DNA of 64,000 nucleotides from CBDATB01 sp965199745 (GCA_965199745.1 CBDATB010000003.1:1-64000), one strand, 5' to 3'; shown: positions 9,494-17,806, counted from the stretch's first letter. Notes: generated from the sequence alone by a model not told the origin. A program made the numbers and translations.

Positions 9494-10303
9494 ATGAAAA
9501 ACCGAAATAAAAAAGTAAAACAACTAGAGTCTTTTGATACGCTGTTACATATCGTGGACGATTTAAGAGAGCGGTGTCCTTGGGATAGGAAGCAGACTAT
9601 CGCCTCTCTTCGTCACCTAACCATTGAGGAAGTTTATGAACTATCGGACGCCATTATCAGCAATAATTTGTGCAAGGTTAGAGAAGAATTGGGAGATTTA
9701 ATTTTACATATCGTTTTTTATGCTAAAATAGCAGATGAAGAAAATGCATTTGACATCACTGACATATGTAATATAATTTGTGAGAAACTTATCGCTAGGC
9801 ATCCGCATATCTATGGTGATTGCCATGATGTATATACGGAAGAAGATGTTAAAAAAAACTGGGAGGTAATCAAACTCAAGGAAAAAGACAACGACTCTGT
9901 GCTGATGGGTGTGCCAACCTCACTTCCAGCTCTGCTAAAAGCCATACGAATTCAAGAGAAAACAAGTGCTGTAGGTTTTGATTGGCGAACAAAAGAGGCA
10001 GTATGGGACAAAGTACAAGAAGAGCTTGATGAGCTAAAAGAAAGCATATCAAGTAGTGAAGATATAGAGAGACAGCAAGAAGAATTTGGCGATCTACTTT
10101 TTTCCTTGATAAACTACGCTCGGTTTTTAAAGATTAATCCCGAAACTGCACTGGAAAAAACAAATAGAAAATTTATTACTAGGTTCAAATATATAGAAAA
10201 AATAGCTAAAAAAATGGGAAAGCAACTGACCGAAATGTCATCAGCAGAAATGGAAAACTGTTGGAATGAATCAAAATTGCAGGAAGGCAAAAACAAGCAA
10301 TGA
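9494..10303 (+). CDS. mazG: Nucleoside triphosphate pyrophosphohydrolase MazG
   Basis: The 269-residue house-cleaning enzyme hydrolyses NTPs or dNTPs to monophosphate and pyrophosphate. The two tandem MazG modules are visible: residues about 15-120 with RCPWDRKQTIASL, EEVYEL and EELGDLILH, and about 150-245 with EELDELKES, EEFGDLLFSL and NRKFITRF. The EExxE ... EExGD acidic clusters are the magnesium-binding sites. Length is normal for the two-domain form. It is monocistronic and divergent from the sugar operon. Confidence 0.93.
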   Translation: MKNRNKKVKQLESFDTLLHIVDDLRERCPWDRKQTIASLRHLTIEEVYELSDAIISNNLCKVREELGDLILHIVFYAKIADEENAFDITDICNIICEKLIARHPHIYGDCHDVYTEEDVKKNWEVIKLKEKDNDSVLMGVPTSLPALLKAIRIQEKTSAVGFDWRTKEAVWDKVQEELDELKESISSSEDIERQQEEFGDLLFSLINYARFLKINPETALEKTNRKFITRFKYIEKIAKKMGKQLTEMSSAEMENCWNESKLQEGKNKQ

Positions 10304-10649
10304 GCAAAAGAAAAAGCAATTAGAAAGTTCAACATAACTACAAACATATTACCATTTCTTTTAATCGCTCCTCAAAAAATGAAAATAGCAAACTTTTTTA
10401 ATTAGACTTTTGTTTTTGAGACAAAGAAAAAATGAGAACCTGTTAGTATAGGGTAATAAGTAATAAAAATTTCTTTCAGACATTCGACAAAACATTCTCT
10501 TTCTTTGCAAGAAGAAATAAATATAGTACACATATATTATTATAATAAATATTTTTAATCCTTAAATCCCTCTTATTTATGATACTATTACTACCGATGA
10601 AAATCATCACTTACTTTTCTTATTATTCACCTATAAACGCCGTGTAAAA
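10304..10649. other. 346-bp AT-rich spacer with no visible gene
   Basis: Nothing coding was found. The stretch 10520-10560 is almost pure A/T (tatattattataataaat) and may contain the promoter of the HNH/AP2 gene. It marks the left border of an accessory region. Confidence 0.4.
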
Positions 10650-11258
10650 ATGCTAGTGAAAGTTCAGTTAAAAAATTCAGAAAAAACAGTGATCATTGAT
10701 GATAAGGTCCATGAGTACGTTTCAACTAACTCATACCTTAAAAACCTAGATTTTGAACACAACCTCCGGGAGCATTCTTCTGGTAGGGCTGTTTTTCAAA
10801 AATCTTGGCGAAAATCCGATGGTTCTTACAAAGTTGAAACTATCTATCTTCATAAGCTCGTTGCTGAGAAATTTATCGCCCGACCTGACGACTCAGATAG
10901 AAAGTATGTAAAAATTTGTAATGGCAATCCACTGGATTGCAGAATTTCAAACCTCGAATGGAGTACGAAGTCTGATATTAAAAGAAATATCACAAAAACT
11001 ACTAACAAGACAGGTTATGTGGGCGTGGCCAAAGATAAGTACCACTACAGAGCAATTATTTACATTCAACGTAAGCCACGTGTTATTGGAAAATACAAAA
11101 CAGCTCAAGAAGCAGCTCTGGCTTACAACAAGGAATCTATTGCTTGCTTCGGCATCACTAGAGGACTCAACAGAGTGAAAGAGGAAGATTTACCCGAAGA
11201 AAGCGAGTTCAGAAAAGACAGAGAATTGCTCAGAATTTCAAACAGAGAAATCAACTAA
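10650..11258 (+). CDS. HNH-like/AP2-domain protein (homing-endonuclease relative)
   Basis: The 202-residue protein has an HNH_3-like fold at about residues 70-112 (LHKLVAEKFI, then CNGNPLDCRISNLEW) and an AP2 DNA-binding domain at about 121-168 (GYVGVAKDKYHYRAIIYI, IGKYKTAQEAALAYNKE). This pairing is typical of phage-type homing endonucleases and of their domesticated relatives. The His that normally precedes the DGN/NGN turn (NHIDGN in active enzymes) is replaced by Ile-Cys, so nuclease activity is doubtful and a DNA-binding role is possible. It lies alone between AT-rich spacers at the edge of an accessory region. Confidence 0.8.
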   Translation: MLVKVQLKNSEKTVIIDDKVHEYVSTNSYLKNLDFEHNLREHSSGRAVFQKSWRKSDGSYKVETIYLHKLVAEKFIARPDDSDRKYVKICNGNPLDCRISNLEWSTKSDIKRNITKTTNKTGYVGVAKDKYHYRAIIYIQRKPRVIGKYKTAQEAALAYNKESIACFGITRGLNRVKEEDLPEESEFRKDRELLRISNREIN

Positions 11259-11401
11259 AGCACTGTATTGTATTTTCTAATTTAATAGCTACAAAAGATT
11301 TATTAAGCAATTTAGCAATATCTTACTGTAGCTATTTTTTAATGTACCGGGTTTCGTTACACAAAACTTAGACAAATGTCCGCAATTGCCGATCTGCCAA
11401 A

Positions 11402-11614
11402 ATGCCCGTCTTATTAGGTATAGTGAACACTGACTATAGAGATGACCTAATGCAGTATTTCGTATCTATCGTTGCCTGTTTCACTGCCAAGTTATGTGGA
11501 CAAAGGCATACTAAACGAAAGAGAGAACGACTAATTAAAGAGCTAGGAAACGAAAAGATCGTACAAATGTCGTCTTTATCTCAATTTAGTATCAACATTC
11601 AGGTGATGAAGTAA
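11402..11614 (+). CDS. Doubtful small ORF
   Basis: This 70-codon frame has a basic C-terminal half (QRHTKRKRERLIKELG). Its 3' end lies opposite the end of the minus-strand membrane-protein gene (stop at 11576-11578), so at least the last ~13 codons are probably not coding on this strand. No family was recognised. It may be a remnant of a mobile gene or chance. The surrounding 11259-11575 holds nothing else I can support. Confidence 0.2.
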   Translation: MPVLLGIVNTDYRDDLMQYFVSIVACFTAKLCGQRHTKRKRERLIKELGNEKIVQMSSLSQFSINIQVMK

Positions 11615-12086
11615 ATTTTCAATTTCTTCTGGCTTTCTGGTTCCGATGAGTATTTTCTTGCCGTTTTTTAGTTCCAACTGCAAGCCTATTTTTCCTGAGA
11701 CATTATAGGCAGTTCCCTTAGGACCATATCTGATGCCCCCAGCCTCCATACTCTAATAATGGTTTATATTTCCTGATATAAGCTTTTTCAATATCAGACC
11801 AAGCTATATGCTTGAATTTCCATTGGAAAGGAAAAAATTGATAGGTAATTCCTTTTTCGTCATACAAGGTAGTTAATTTTCCCCCAAAAAAGAACACTAC
11901 AAGAAAAATAAAAATCGGTATTAGAATTAAAAAGAAAAAAATCATGTGCTGCTCAAAAGCAGCATTTTTAATAAGAATTGCATATAGAGAAGTGATGATT
12001 ACTTTTCCGAAAAAAAGTGTACAGGGAATCCCTATTATCATGAAAAGTTTTGAATGTATAAGTCGTTGTGTTTCTTTAAATAGCAT
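11576..12086 (-). pseudogene. Frameshifted membrane protein, DUF6141/PH-like, downstream of the sdp remnants
   Basis: Translation from the ATG at 12084-12086 (MLFKETQRLIHSK) gives two transmembrane segments (about residues 15-40 and 50-75) followed by a soluble PH-like domain (YDEKGITYQFFPF, WSDIEKAYIRKYKPLLEYGGWG). The frame then hits a stop at 11718. One extra G in the run at about 11735-11739 explains this: in the next frame the protein continues IRYGPKGTAYNVSGKIGLQL ... TRKPEEIENLL and ends at 11576. A single-base insertion has thus removed the last ~50 residues. The start is inferred from the family-like beginning; the upstream frame fuses without a stop to the sdpB remnant. Confidence 0.7.
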
Positions 12087-12914
12087 GACTTGGTTGTGGG
12101 GTAAGCGTGTGAATAGTTGACTGTTAAAAGCTTTGTCAATAGGATGTAAATACAAAATAAGAGCACCTGCCGTAGCAAAGAAAAAACTAACCAAACCATG
12201 AACAATAACGATGGAAAAGTGGAATAATAAACCCACTCCATTTATTTTGACTGACGAAACGAGCCACAAAAAGAGCTATTTCTAATAAAATAACTCCCCA
12301 TGTTGTAAGTGTTATAATTAAAGGTTGGCTAAACAGGAATAATAATACAGGCTGTAATAATTCATTAGCTCCCATTAAAGGATTTACTGACCAATAGTAT
12401 AAAGCAGTTCCATTAGCCCATTCAGGAACATTCATTTTAGCAGTTGCTGCATTAAAATATATGAATGCTACCTGTAGGCGAATAACCCACCAAAAAGATA
12501 AAACAATGATGTTTTTAATCTGTTGTATTAATGAATTTTCAACAGGTTTTGGCTTGTACCAACTTCTATTATTGTTGCGGAGGTAGTAAAACTAAAAGCT
12601 ACTCACCAATGTAAGATACCTGTAATTTGAGGATACCAACCTGTAATAACCAATATAAGTATAATAATAGCTATCCATCTGGCTACTTCAAGGTGTTCTG
12701 AAAACAAACAGAACATACCTATCTGAGCTATATCGTAACAAGCAGGGCTTTGCTCAATACCTACTCCTTTTCTGAAAAATATATTGGTATTGTCGAATAA
12801 AAATGTCAATAACATAGCAAATGCTAACATACTTCTACCTATCCCATAGGCATTTGTCCATATATTAATAGCAGAATAGTTTTTAATTTTCAGACTAATA
12901 GCATCTATGAACAT
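12087..12914 (-). pseudogene. Decayed SdpB-family (HTTM-like) membrane protein
   Basis: Pieces in three frames join into a multi-pass protein of the SdpB family, related to the HTTM domain of vitamin-K-dependent carboxylases and involved in maturation of SdpC-type toxins. Piece 1 (12914-12606) runs MFIDAISLK ... GWYPQITGILHW and ends at TGA (12603-12605), where a Trp is expected. The frame continues VAFSFTTSATIIE, then shifts to WYKPKPVENSLIQQIKN ... IYFNAATAKM and the family signature WANGTALYYW (12430-12400). A further shift near 12245 leads to FHFSIVIVHGLVSFFFATAG. At least one nonsense and two frameshift lesions are present. The ATG overlaps the sdpA stop. Confidence 0.75.
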
Positions 12915-13438
12915 GATATTTCGACGATAATAAACTCAAAGGGCATTTCAATTTGTTTTCCTGAATTAAGCCAAGCCCAGGGAATGATTCTCTTTTTAAC
13001 AACTAAAAATCACCACGTAATAAAGGCTCTGTATAGCTATTATGTATCTGGTATATGGGAATATATCTATCATTGAGACAATATTGAACCGTTCTTTCTT
13101 TGCATTTGAACCATTCATTTTTTTAGAAGTTTTAGCAAGCAGATAAGTCAACTCAACACTAATAGCTCTTGATTTTCTGCTCATTCCCCAAAAATTATTA
13201 ATATTGGCATTTGGAAAATAAGGAAGATTTTCCCATTTACCTTCATCGTTTCTTTGATAGACATATAAAGAAAGTTCTCTTGGATTTCTGGTAAAAACAT
13301 CAGTAATTTAAAATTAGTTAACTGGCGAGGACTTACAGGGTTATCTGGAGCCACACTTGAGATTAAAATAAAACCAGATATTGCCCAAAAGACCAATACT
13401 GCGAAGAAAGTAAAACCTATAATCTTTAAATTATTCAT
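12905..13438 (-). pseudogene. Decayed SdpA-family protein
   Basis: The N-terminus (MNNLKIIGFTFFAVLVF, one transmembrane helix, then APDNPVSPRQLTNFKLLMFLP) is intact. A short deletion near 13287-13300 removes residues before the family block TRNPRE and shifts the frame. In the new frame the protein reads LYVYQRNDEGKWENLPYFPN, NNFWGMSRKSRAISVEL and TSKKM, shifts again near 13095, and resumes as FKCKERTVQYCLNDRYIPIY ... MPFEFIIVEISCS, ending at TAG 12905-12907. SdpA is a soluble or anchored partner needed with SdpB to produce active SdpC toxin. At least two frameshifts mean it is not functional. It lies between the sdpC and sdpB remnants. Confidence 0.75.
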
Positions 13439-13442
13439 TGGG

Positions 13443-14152
13443 TTATTTTTCTAATCTCATGACAATTGAGTTGATAAGTTGTTCTGCTTTAAAAGAATTC
13501 TCAGCTCTCATTTGTGGATAATCTCATCCTTCTGTCTTATGCAAGACAGCCATTACAGTGGTAACAAAAACAAATGAGTGGGGATTATCTCCATTAAAGG
13601 CATATTTATTCTGATTTAATGTATTATCCAGACCTTTCATATATAACAATATCTTCTATAGAAGAAACATCTATCAAATCTTTTGACAACTTTTTTTCTA
13701 AATTTATCAACTCTGTTTCATCAATATTAGCTATATCTAGCACAGATTCTTTTAGTACAGTATACCTTACCTTCAATAACTAAAAAGTAGTTTCCACTTT
13801 GGATATTTTCCTGAAATTTAGTAAAAAAAATAAAGGATCTTTTTTATTGATATGAGTGAATATGTAGTTCTGTAATATGGTGAAATTACCTTTTTCTTTC
13901 TGATAGATTCTGATAGATTCTGATAGATTCCGATAGATTCTGTAAAATCTTTTAACTCCTTAACTTCAGAATAATTTCAGCTACTTCACCTTCTAAAAAG
14001 AACAACCCTTTAAATAAATCTTCTCCTGAATACTCTTTAACAGCAACAACTTCCTGTTTTTGAAATTCACAGCTAAAAGCGGTAAAGATAGTGCATAATG
14101 GCAGGGTAAAATACCATTTCAAGAGCCTTTGTATCATGTATTGAGTTATCAT
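13443..14152 (-). pseudogene. Decayed SdpC-family antimicrobial peptide precursor
   Basis: The N-terminus (14152 leftwards) has a lipoprotein-like signal (MITQYMIQRLLKW ... FTAFSCEF) and the SdpC family block YSGEDLFKGLFFLEGEVAE. The frame breaks just after this, where one base is missing near 13968, and resumes EVKELKDFTES. Further breaks follow. The C-terminal part reads NKYAFNGDNPHSFVFVTTV, then a TGA at 13524-13526, then DYPQMRAENSFKAEQLINSI, ending at TAA 13443-13445. SdpC precursors are secreted and processed to a membrane-active peptide that kills relatives. Position directly before sdpA and sdpB, same strand, supports the call. Multiple lesions show true decay. Confidence 0.72.
13901..13940. 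repeat. Four tandem copies of a 10-bp unit
   Basis: The unit tgatagattc is repeated four times (the fourth has one change, cgatagattc) and is followed by a partial copy. It lies inside the sdpC remnant. Because 10 is not a multiple of 3, gain or loss of one copy changes the reading frame. Confidence 0.9.
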
Positions 14153-14271
14153 AATGAATGGGTTTAAGAATTAAAAAAACAACGTTAAAGCCCAAATCAA
14201 ATCGAATATAAAAATATTTTTTCATTTTTCTGAATATAACAAATAAGGTACGTCAAAAACACTATACAAAA

Positions 14272-14299
14272 CAAAAAATCACCTATACTTCTATAAGTG
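14272..14299 (-). terminator. Candidate terminator next to the left island junction
   Basis: Read on the minus strand, an 8-bp stem (CACTTATA / TATAGGTG, one G-T pair) with loop gaag is followed by a T-run (complement of the A-run at 14272-14278). It lies just past the 3' end of the tRNA-Asn-like copy at 14312-14378. This is probably the original tRNA-Asn terminator displaced by island integration. Confidence 0.6.
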
Positions 14300-14308
14300 G
14301 TTTTGATA

Positions 14309-14362
14309 TTGCTCCTCCTCTTGGACTCGAACCAAGGACCCTCTGATTAACAGTCAGATGCT
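14309..14362. repeat. Left attachment repeat (attL) of the tRNA-Asn island
   Basis: These 54 bp match 18398-18451 with a single mismatch (T/C at 14316/18405). The repeat corresponds to the 3' two-thirds of the tRNA-Asn gene, from the D-arm end through the anticodon to just past the 3' end, as is usual for tyrosine-recombinase attachment sites. Confidence 0.9.
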
Positions 14363-14378
14363 TCTTCGCATAGGAGGA
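14312..14378 (-). tRNA. tRNA-Asn-like sequence with a shortened D-arm
   Basis: On the minus strand the sequence starts with TCCTCCT and ends with AGGAGGA plus discriminator G, a perfect 7-bp acceptor stem. The anticodon arm (TCTGA, loop with GTT, TCAGA) and T-arm (CTTGG / CCAAG) are identical to the intact tRNA-Asn at 18401-18474. The D-arm is reduced to a mini-hairpin (ATGC gaagaa GCAT), so the molecule is 67 nt instead of 74. The 9 bp at the 5' border (aggaggaat) also match the intact gene. It may be only an attachment-site remnant, but the pairing that is kept is surprising. Function unknown; transcription not shown. Confidence 0.4.
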
Positions 14379-14440
14379 ATTCACAAACATTTGACCATCA
14401 ATTATTTAAAGAGTTATAGTATGTATAGTTGTTTAAGTAA

Positions 14441-14456
14441 TTGCCATATAGTTGCC
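14441..14456. repeat. 16-bp repeat inside the left island end (candidate integrase arm site)
   Basis: ttgccatatagttgcc occurs here and again at 18282-18297, each 80-100 bp inside an attachment repeat. It contains an internal TTGCC repeat with 11-bp spacing. This copy overlaps the start codon of the integrase, so binding there could also control integrase synthesis. Confidence 0.6.
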
Positions 14457-15541
14457 CAAAAGTAGTCTCTCATACCCAAAAGTAAGTGTAAGATACGATG
14501 GCTTGTACTACATAGAATTTAGACTTCTAACTAAGAGGTTTAGGTTGTTTAGTGGTAACAAGATTGGTTCGTCTCTTAGTCCTAATTCGTATCCTGCTAA
14601 GATGCGTAGAGCCATAACCACAGAGCTTGCAAGAGAGGTTTATGAATACCTCATCAATAACGATTATAGCTTTGAAAAGAAGGTTAGTACGTTAGAGCTT
14701 TATGACTCGCTTGTTACTATGAAACTTGCTGAGCCTTTATCCTCAACATACAAGAAAACCTTAAACAACTTTTCAGTCAAACTAAGACACGAGCTACAAA
14801 AAAAAGGAAGCATTAAGCCTACATTCATAGACAGCTTAATACTTAGATACTCTAACAATACAAGCTATAATACAACACGTAGACATATAAACGTACTTGT
14901 CAATTTTCTTAAGTCTAATGGCTTCCCCATTGAGTGTTCGCATCTTAGAACAAGAAAGCAAGAGGAGGTGTTACACAAACCAATAAGCAACTTAAAAGAG
15001 CTATTAGAAAACATAAAGTCATACAACAAGAATCTATATATATGTTCGCTACTTACCTATGGTTGTTTATTGCGTCCACACCAAGAAATAAGGCTCTTAA
15101 AGTGGAGGGATTTTAGTCATGATTTATCGTATATCACTTTGTCAGGAAGCCAAGTAAAGTCCAAGCGAAATAGAGTCGTTCCTGTGCCTGAATATATACG
15201 AAAAGAGCTAACAAGAGGCGATGTAAACAACAACATATTTACAGACACTTCTAAACCATACAATAACAGCTATTTTAAGGGTGTTTGGAGGCGTTTTAAG
15301 AAGGCTTTTCCATCTGTAGAACAAGGAATAACGCTGTACTCTTTTAGACACACAGGAGCTATAGAAATATATAAGCGTACAGGCTCATTAAGTAAGCTTC
15401 AAAAGGCTATGGGACACTCAAGTTTTAAAAGTTAGTTTAACCTACCTAAGAGGCTTAGAAGTTGAGGATTTAAAAGAAGAAGATATGCCTAATTTAGTGG
15501 GAGGTTTTTTTGTTAAAAATTTAGGAATCCAATCATTATAA
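14452..15541 (+). pseudogene. Tyrosine recombinase (phage-type integrase), frameshifted near its end
   Basis: The frame starts at a TTG (MPKSSLSYPKVSVRYDG), directly after an in-frame stop, and runs 327 codons. It has an N-terminal SAM-like core-binding region (about 70-165) and a C-terminal catalytic domain with Arg in LLRPHQEIRLLKW, HxxR in FRHTGAIEIY and H in LQKAMGHSS. The frame ends at 15435, where one extra A in a 4-A run cuts off the catalytic tyrosine. In the next frame VSLTYLRGLEVEDLKEEDMPNL follows to a TAA at 15539-15541, restoring a Tyr two residues later than usual spacing or nearby. It would integrate the island at tRNA-Asn. The indel may be decay or a sequencing error. Confidence 0.8.
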
Positions 15542-15774
15542 GAAACAGCATTAATTTCATTAGTTTTTCTAAGCCTATAGTATGAAAAACAAGCTGCAAT
15601 TATAAGTGGTACTGTGAAATAATAATTATTGTCAACTAAAAATAACTCCTTAAAAAGTTCAACATAAAATTCGAAAAAAAGATATTTTAACGCAAAAATT
15701 ATCGAAAAAACAAAAACGCACCCAAGAAAAAGATTATAAAAAAAGAACCATATTGCGTGGTATATAAAATTCAT
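15442..15774 (-). CDS. Small membrane protein of unknown function
   Basis: The 110-residue frame starts ATG (MNFIYHAIWFFFYN) and has two or three hydrophobic segments (about residues 5-30, 35-45 and 52-66), followed by a charged tail. Its last ~33 codons lie opposite the end of the integrase, so the true 3' end is uncertain. It lies 11 bp downstream of the 186-residue gene on the same strand; the two probably form an operon. No family recognised. It may be an island cargo pair, possibly defence-related, but that is only inference from context. Confidence 0.5.
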   Translation of the reverse strand: MNFIYHAIWFFFYNLFLGCVFVFSIIFALKYLFFEFYVELFKELFLVDNNYYFTVPLIIAACFSYYRLRKTNEINAVSYNDWIPKFLTKKPPTKLGISSSFKSSTSKPLR

Positions 15775-15785
15775 AATGTTATGAT

Positions 15786-16346
15786 TTAGGATTTTTTGGA
15801 ATATAATTTTTTGAGAACTGAGTACTCGCTTTTATCTCCCAAACTAATTAATTGATTATCTAATTCAATTATCTTTTTAAGGAGCTCATCCGTTACAGGC
15901 CATTTAAAGTTATGAATAATTATATTCATTAAAGTTTCGTTAAGTAAATACTTAGCGTGTTCAATTTCTTCATCGCTATTTATTTGATATACCAAAAATA
16001 ATTCAAGAGATAACAAATCTTCTTTTTTATAAGCTTTATGAATATTATCTACAATTTTATCAAAAAATGTTATTTGAGAAACTTTAGCTGAATACATACC
16101 ATCTTTGTTATAATCAGATGTATTTACAGAAGAAATAAAGTCATTTATATATTTATCTTTTAAAATTTCTCTAACAACTTTATTAATATAGCGGGGATAA
16201 TTAGGCTTTTTCTTTTTAAACGAGCTAATGATTTCAGGAAGATTTTTTAATATGGCGGCTACACCTCCAATGATAAATATAAATAAAGCCCAAAATATAA
16301 TTTCCATACTACAATTTACAATATTTAAATAATGTTTAAAAGACAC
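15786..16346 (-). CDS. Membrane-anchored protein of unknown function
   Basis: The 186-codon frame probably starts at the second Met (MEIIFWALFIFIIGG, position 16310), which puts a transmembrane helix at the very N-terminus. The rest (about 150 residues) is soluble, highly charged and mostly helical, with lysine-rich stretches (SSFKKKKPNYPRY). AT-rich codon use is stronger than in core genes, consistent with transfer. It is upstream of a small membrane protein gene in the island. I recognise no domain. Confidence 0.6.
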   Translation of the reverse strand: MSFKHYLNIVNCSMEIIFWALFIFIIGGVAAILKNLPEIISSFKKKKPNYPRYINKVVREILKDKYINDFISSVNTSDYNKDGMYSAKVSQITFFDKIVDNIHKAYKKEDLLSLELFLVYQINSDEEIEHAKYLLNETLMNIIIHNFKWPVTDELLKKIIELDNQLISLGDKSEYSVLKKLYSKKS

Positions 16347-16612
16347 CCCTTTTGTTAATAGATTATACTTGAAAGTATCGTACGAGACTTGTACCTTGTC
16401 CCCTCTTATAGGATTGATTAATCAAAGTTTTTCAAACATTTATATATATAATCTATAACGTACTTAGTTGTTTAAGGTATATATACTTACTATATATTAT
16501 AGTATATATAAGGTATAGAGCAACATACGAACTATCAATGTCTACATTTCTTGCTTGTTAAATCCTAAACAACTTATTACCTTGTAGATACATTAAACAA
16601 CTAAAACTTTAT
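16347..16612. promoter_or_regulatory. Divergent AT-rich promoter region in the island
   Basis: 266 bp between the minus-strand membrane-protein pair and the plus-strand nuclease gene. Position 16439-16515 is nearly all A/T, with repeated tatata motifs. The words tagttgttta and aacaacta recur here and near 14425, and may be binding sites of an island regulator or the integrase. Confidence 0.35.
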
Positions 16613-17654
16613 GTGGATGCAAGTAAGTTAAAGCAGATTTCAAGAAGTATTTCACGACAGTTTGACAAGTGGGATTATAAAAAGGCTATTAAACTAAGTG
16701 ATAGTGAAGCAGCAACAAGAGACTATTTAATAGAACCTTTTTTTGAGATTTTAGGTTATGCTGAAATGGATGATTACTCACACGAGTTTAGCCTTCCAAT
16801 AGCTAAAGGAAAGGTTAGGAAAGTGGATATGGTTATAACGCTTAAGGGTAAAAGTCCTTCAATTTTAATAGAATGTAAAGCATCATCAGCAAATCTAACA
16901 AGTAGAAACTTTAAACAACTTTCTGAGTATTTTGCAGAACACAAAGAATCAAAAATAGGAATATTAACTAACGGATTAGTATATAATTCTTATTCAAGAA
17001 GTTTGGATAACAGTAACGTAATTAAACCCAAAGCCATTTTTTGTTTTTGACATAAGAGATTACGATTCTAATGATGTGTCAAGACTTTCAGTATTTTACA
17101 GAAACAGCATAGACTTGGCTTCAATAGTTGAGGATGCTGAAGAACTTTACTTTCTTGAAAAGTTTGACGAAGGACTTTATAAAACGCTTCTAAATCCAAA
17201 CAAAGATTTTGTTAGAATTATCTATAGCAATATGGGAGGTAAAGTTCTAACCGAAAAAGCTTACAACAGAGTTCACTCATTGATAAATTCAATATCCCTT
17301 TCAGAAGCTTTAAATAAACTAAAGATTAGTGAAGCCAAAAACTCTAAGTCGGGGATAATTACAACTGCTATTGAATTAAAATCATTTGACATTATAAAAA
17401 CTATTATCGCTATGAGCTCTAAAATAAAGAATAGCGAGTTAGACAGAATAGGCTTTAAGGATTACAAAGGGTTTTTTAATATTATTGTTGACAATAGTCC
17501 AAGGAAATCGATATGTCATATGATTTTAAAAGACAACAGAAAAGCTATCTCAATTGATGGTAAAGAGTTTGAAATCGAGTCTGTATCAGCTAAGCATATA
17601 ATCAAACATAAAAGTGCTTTAGTGAGCTCTGCCCTAAAAACACTCAAAAGCTAA
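16613..17654 (+). pseudogene. Stand-alone HsdR_N-type restriction nuclease, frameshifted
   Basis: The first 145 codons (GTG start at 16613) contain a PD-(D/E)XK nuclease fold like the N-terminal domain of type I restriction HsdR subunits: IEPFFEILGY, KVRKVDMVITL (catalytic Asp) and ILIECKASSANL (E-x-K), then IGILTNGLVYNSYS. At about 17030 an extra base breaks the frame; in the new frame FFVFDIRDYDSNDVSRLSVF and a 192-codon helical C-terminal domain follow to 17654. The combined length (~347 residues) fits a known group of short proteins with an HsdR_N domain and no helicase, often found in mobile or defence islands. Active-site residues are intact; only the frame is broken. Role in defence is inferred. 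Confidence 0.75.
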
Positions 17655-17670
17655 TAAACCAACATACGAT

Positions 17671-17793
17671 ATGAAACTAAAAGATTTTATTTATAATAAA
17701 GACACAAAAGAATCCAATTTAGCAGGGGTTTTATTTGTCGTTTTAGTAGCAGCAATATGTATAGGAATACTTTATTATTTCTTTTGGATATAA
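17671..17793 (+). CDS. 40-residue single-pass membrane protein
   Basis: An ATG-initiated 41-codon frame encodes a charged N-terminus (MKLKDFIYNKDTKESN) and one strong hydrophobic helix (LAGVLFVVLVAAICIGILYY). It is 16 bp after the nuclease and 13 bp before the next gene. Its ATG is preceded by the sequence ccaacatacgat, and the next gene by ccaacaaacgat, so both starts share a leader. That conserved leader makes a real gene likely. Function unknown. Confidence 0.55.
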   Translation: MKLKDFIYNKDTKESNLAGVLFVVLVAAICIGILYYFFWI

Positions 17794-17806
17794 ACCAACA
17801 AACGAT

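Noticed and set aside
12038..12241. Alternative minus-strand ORF overlapping the sdpB/PH-like remnants
   Set aside because: Its peptide has no family features, while the other frame gives continuous transmembrane segments that match the family.
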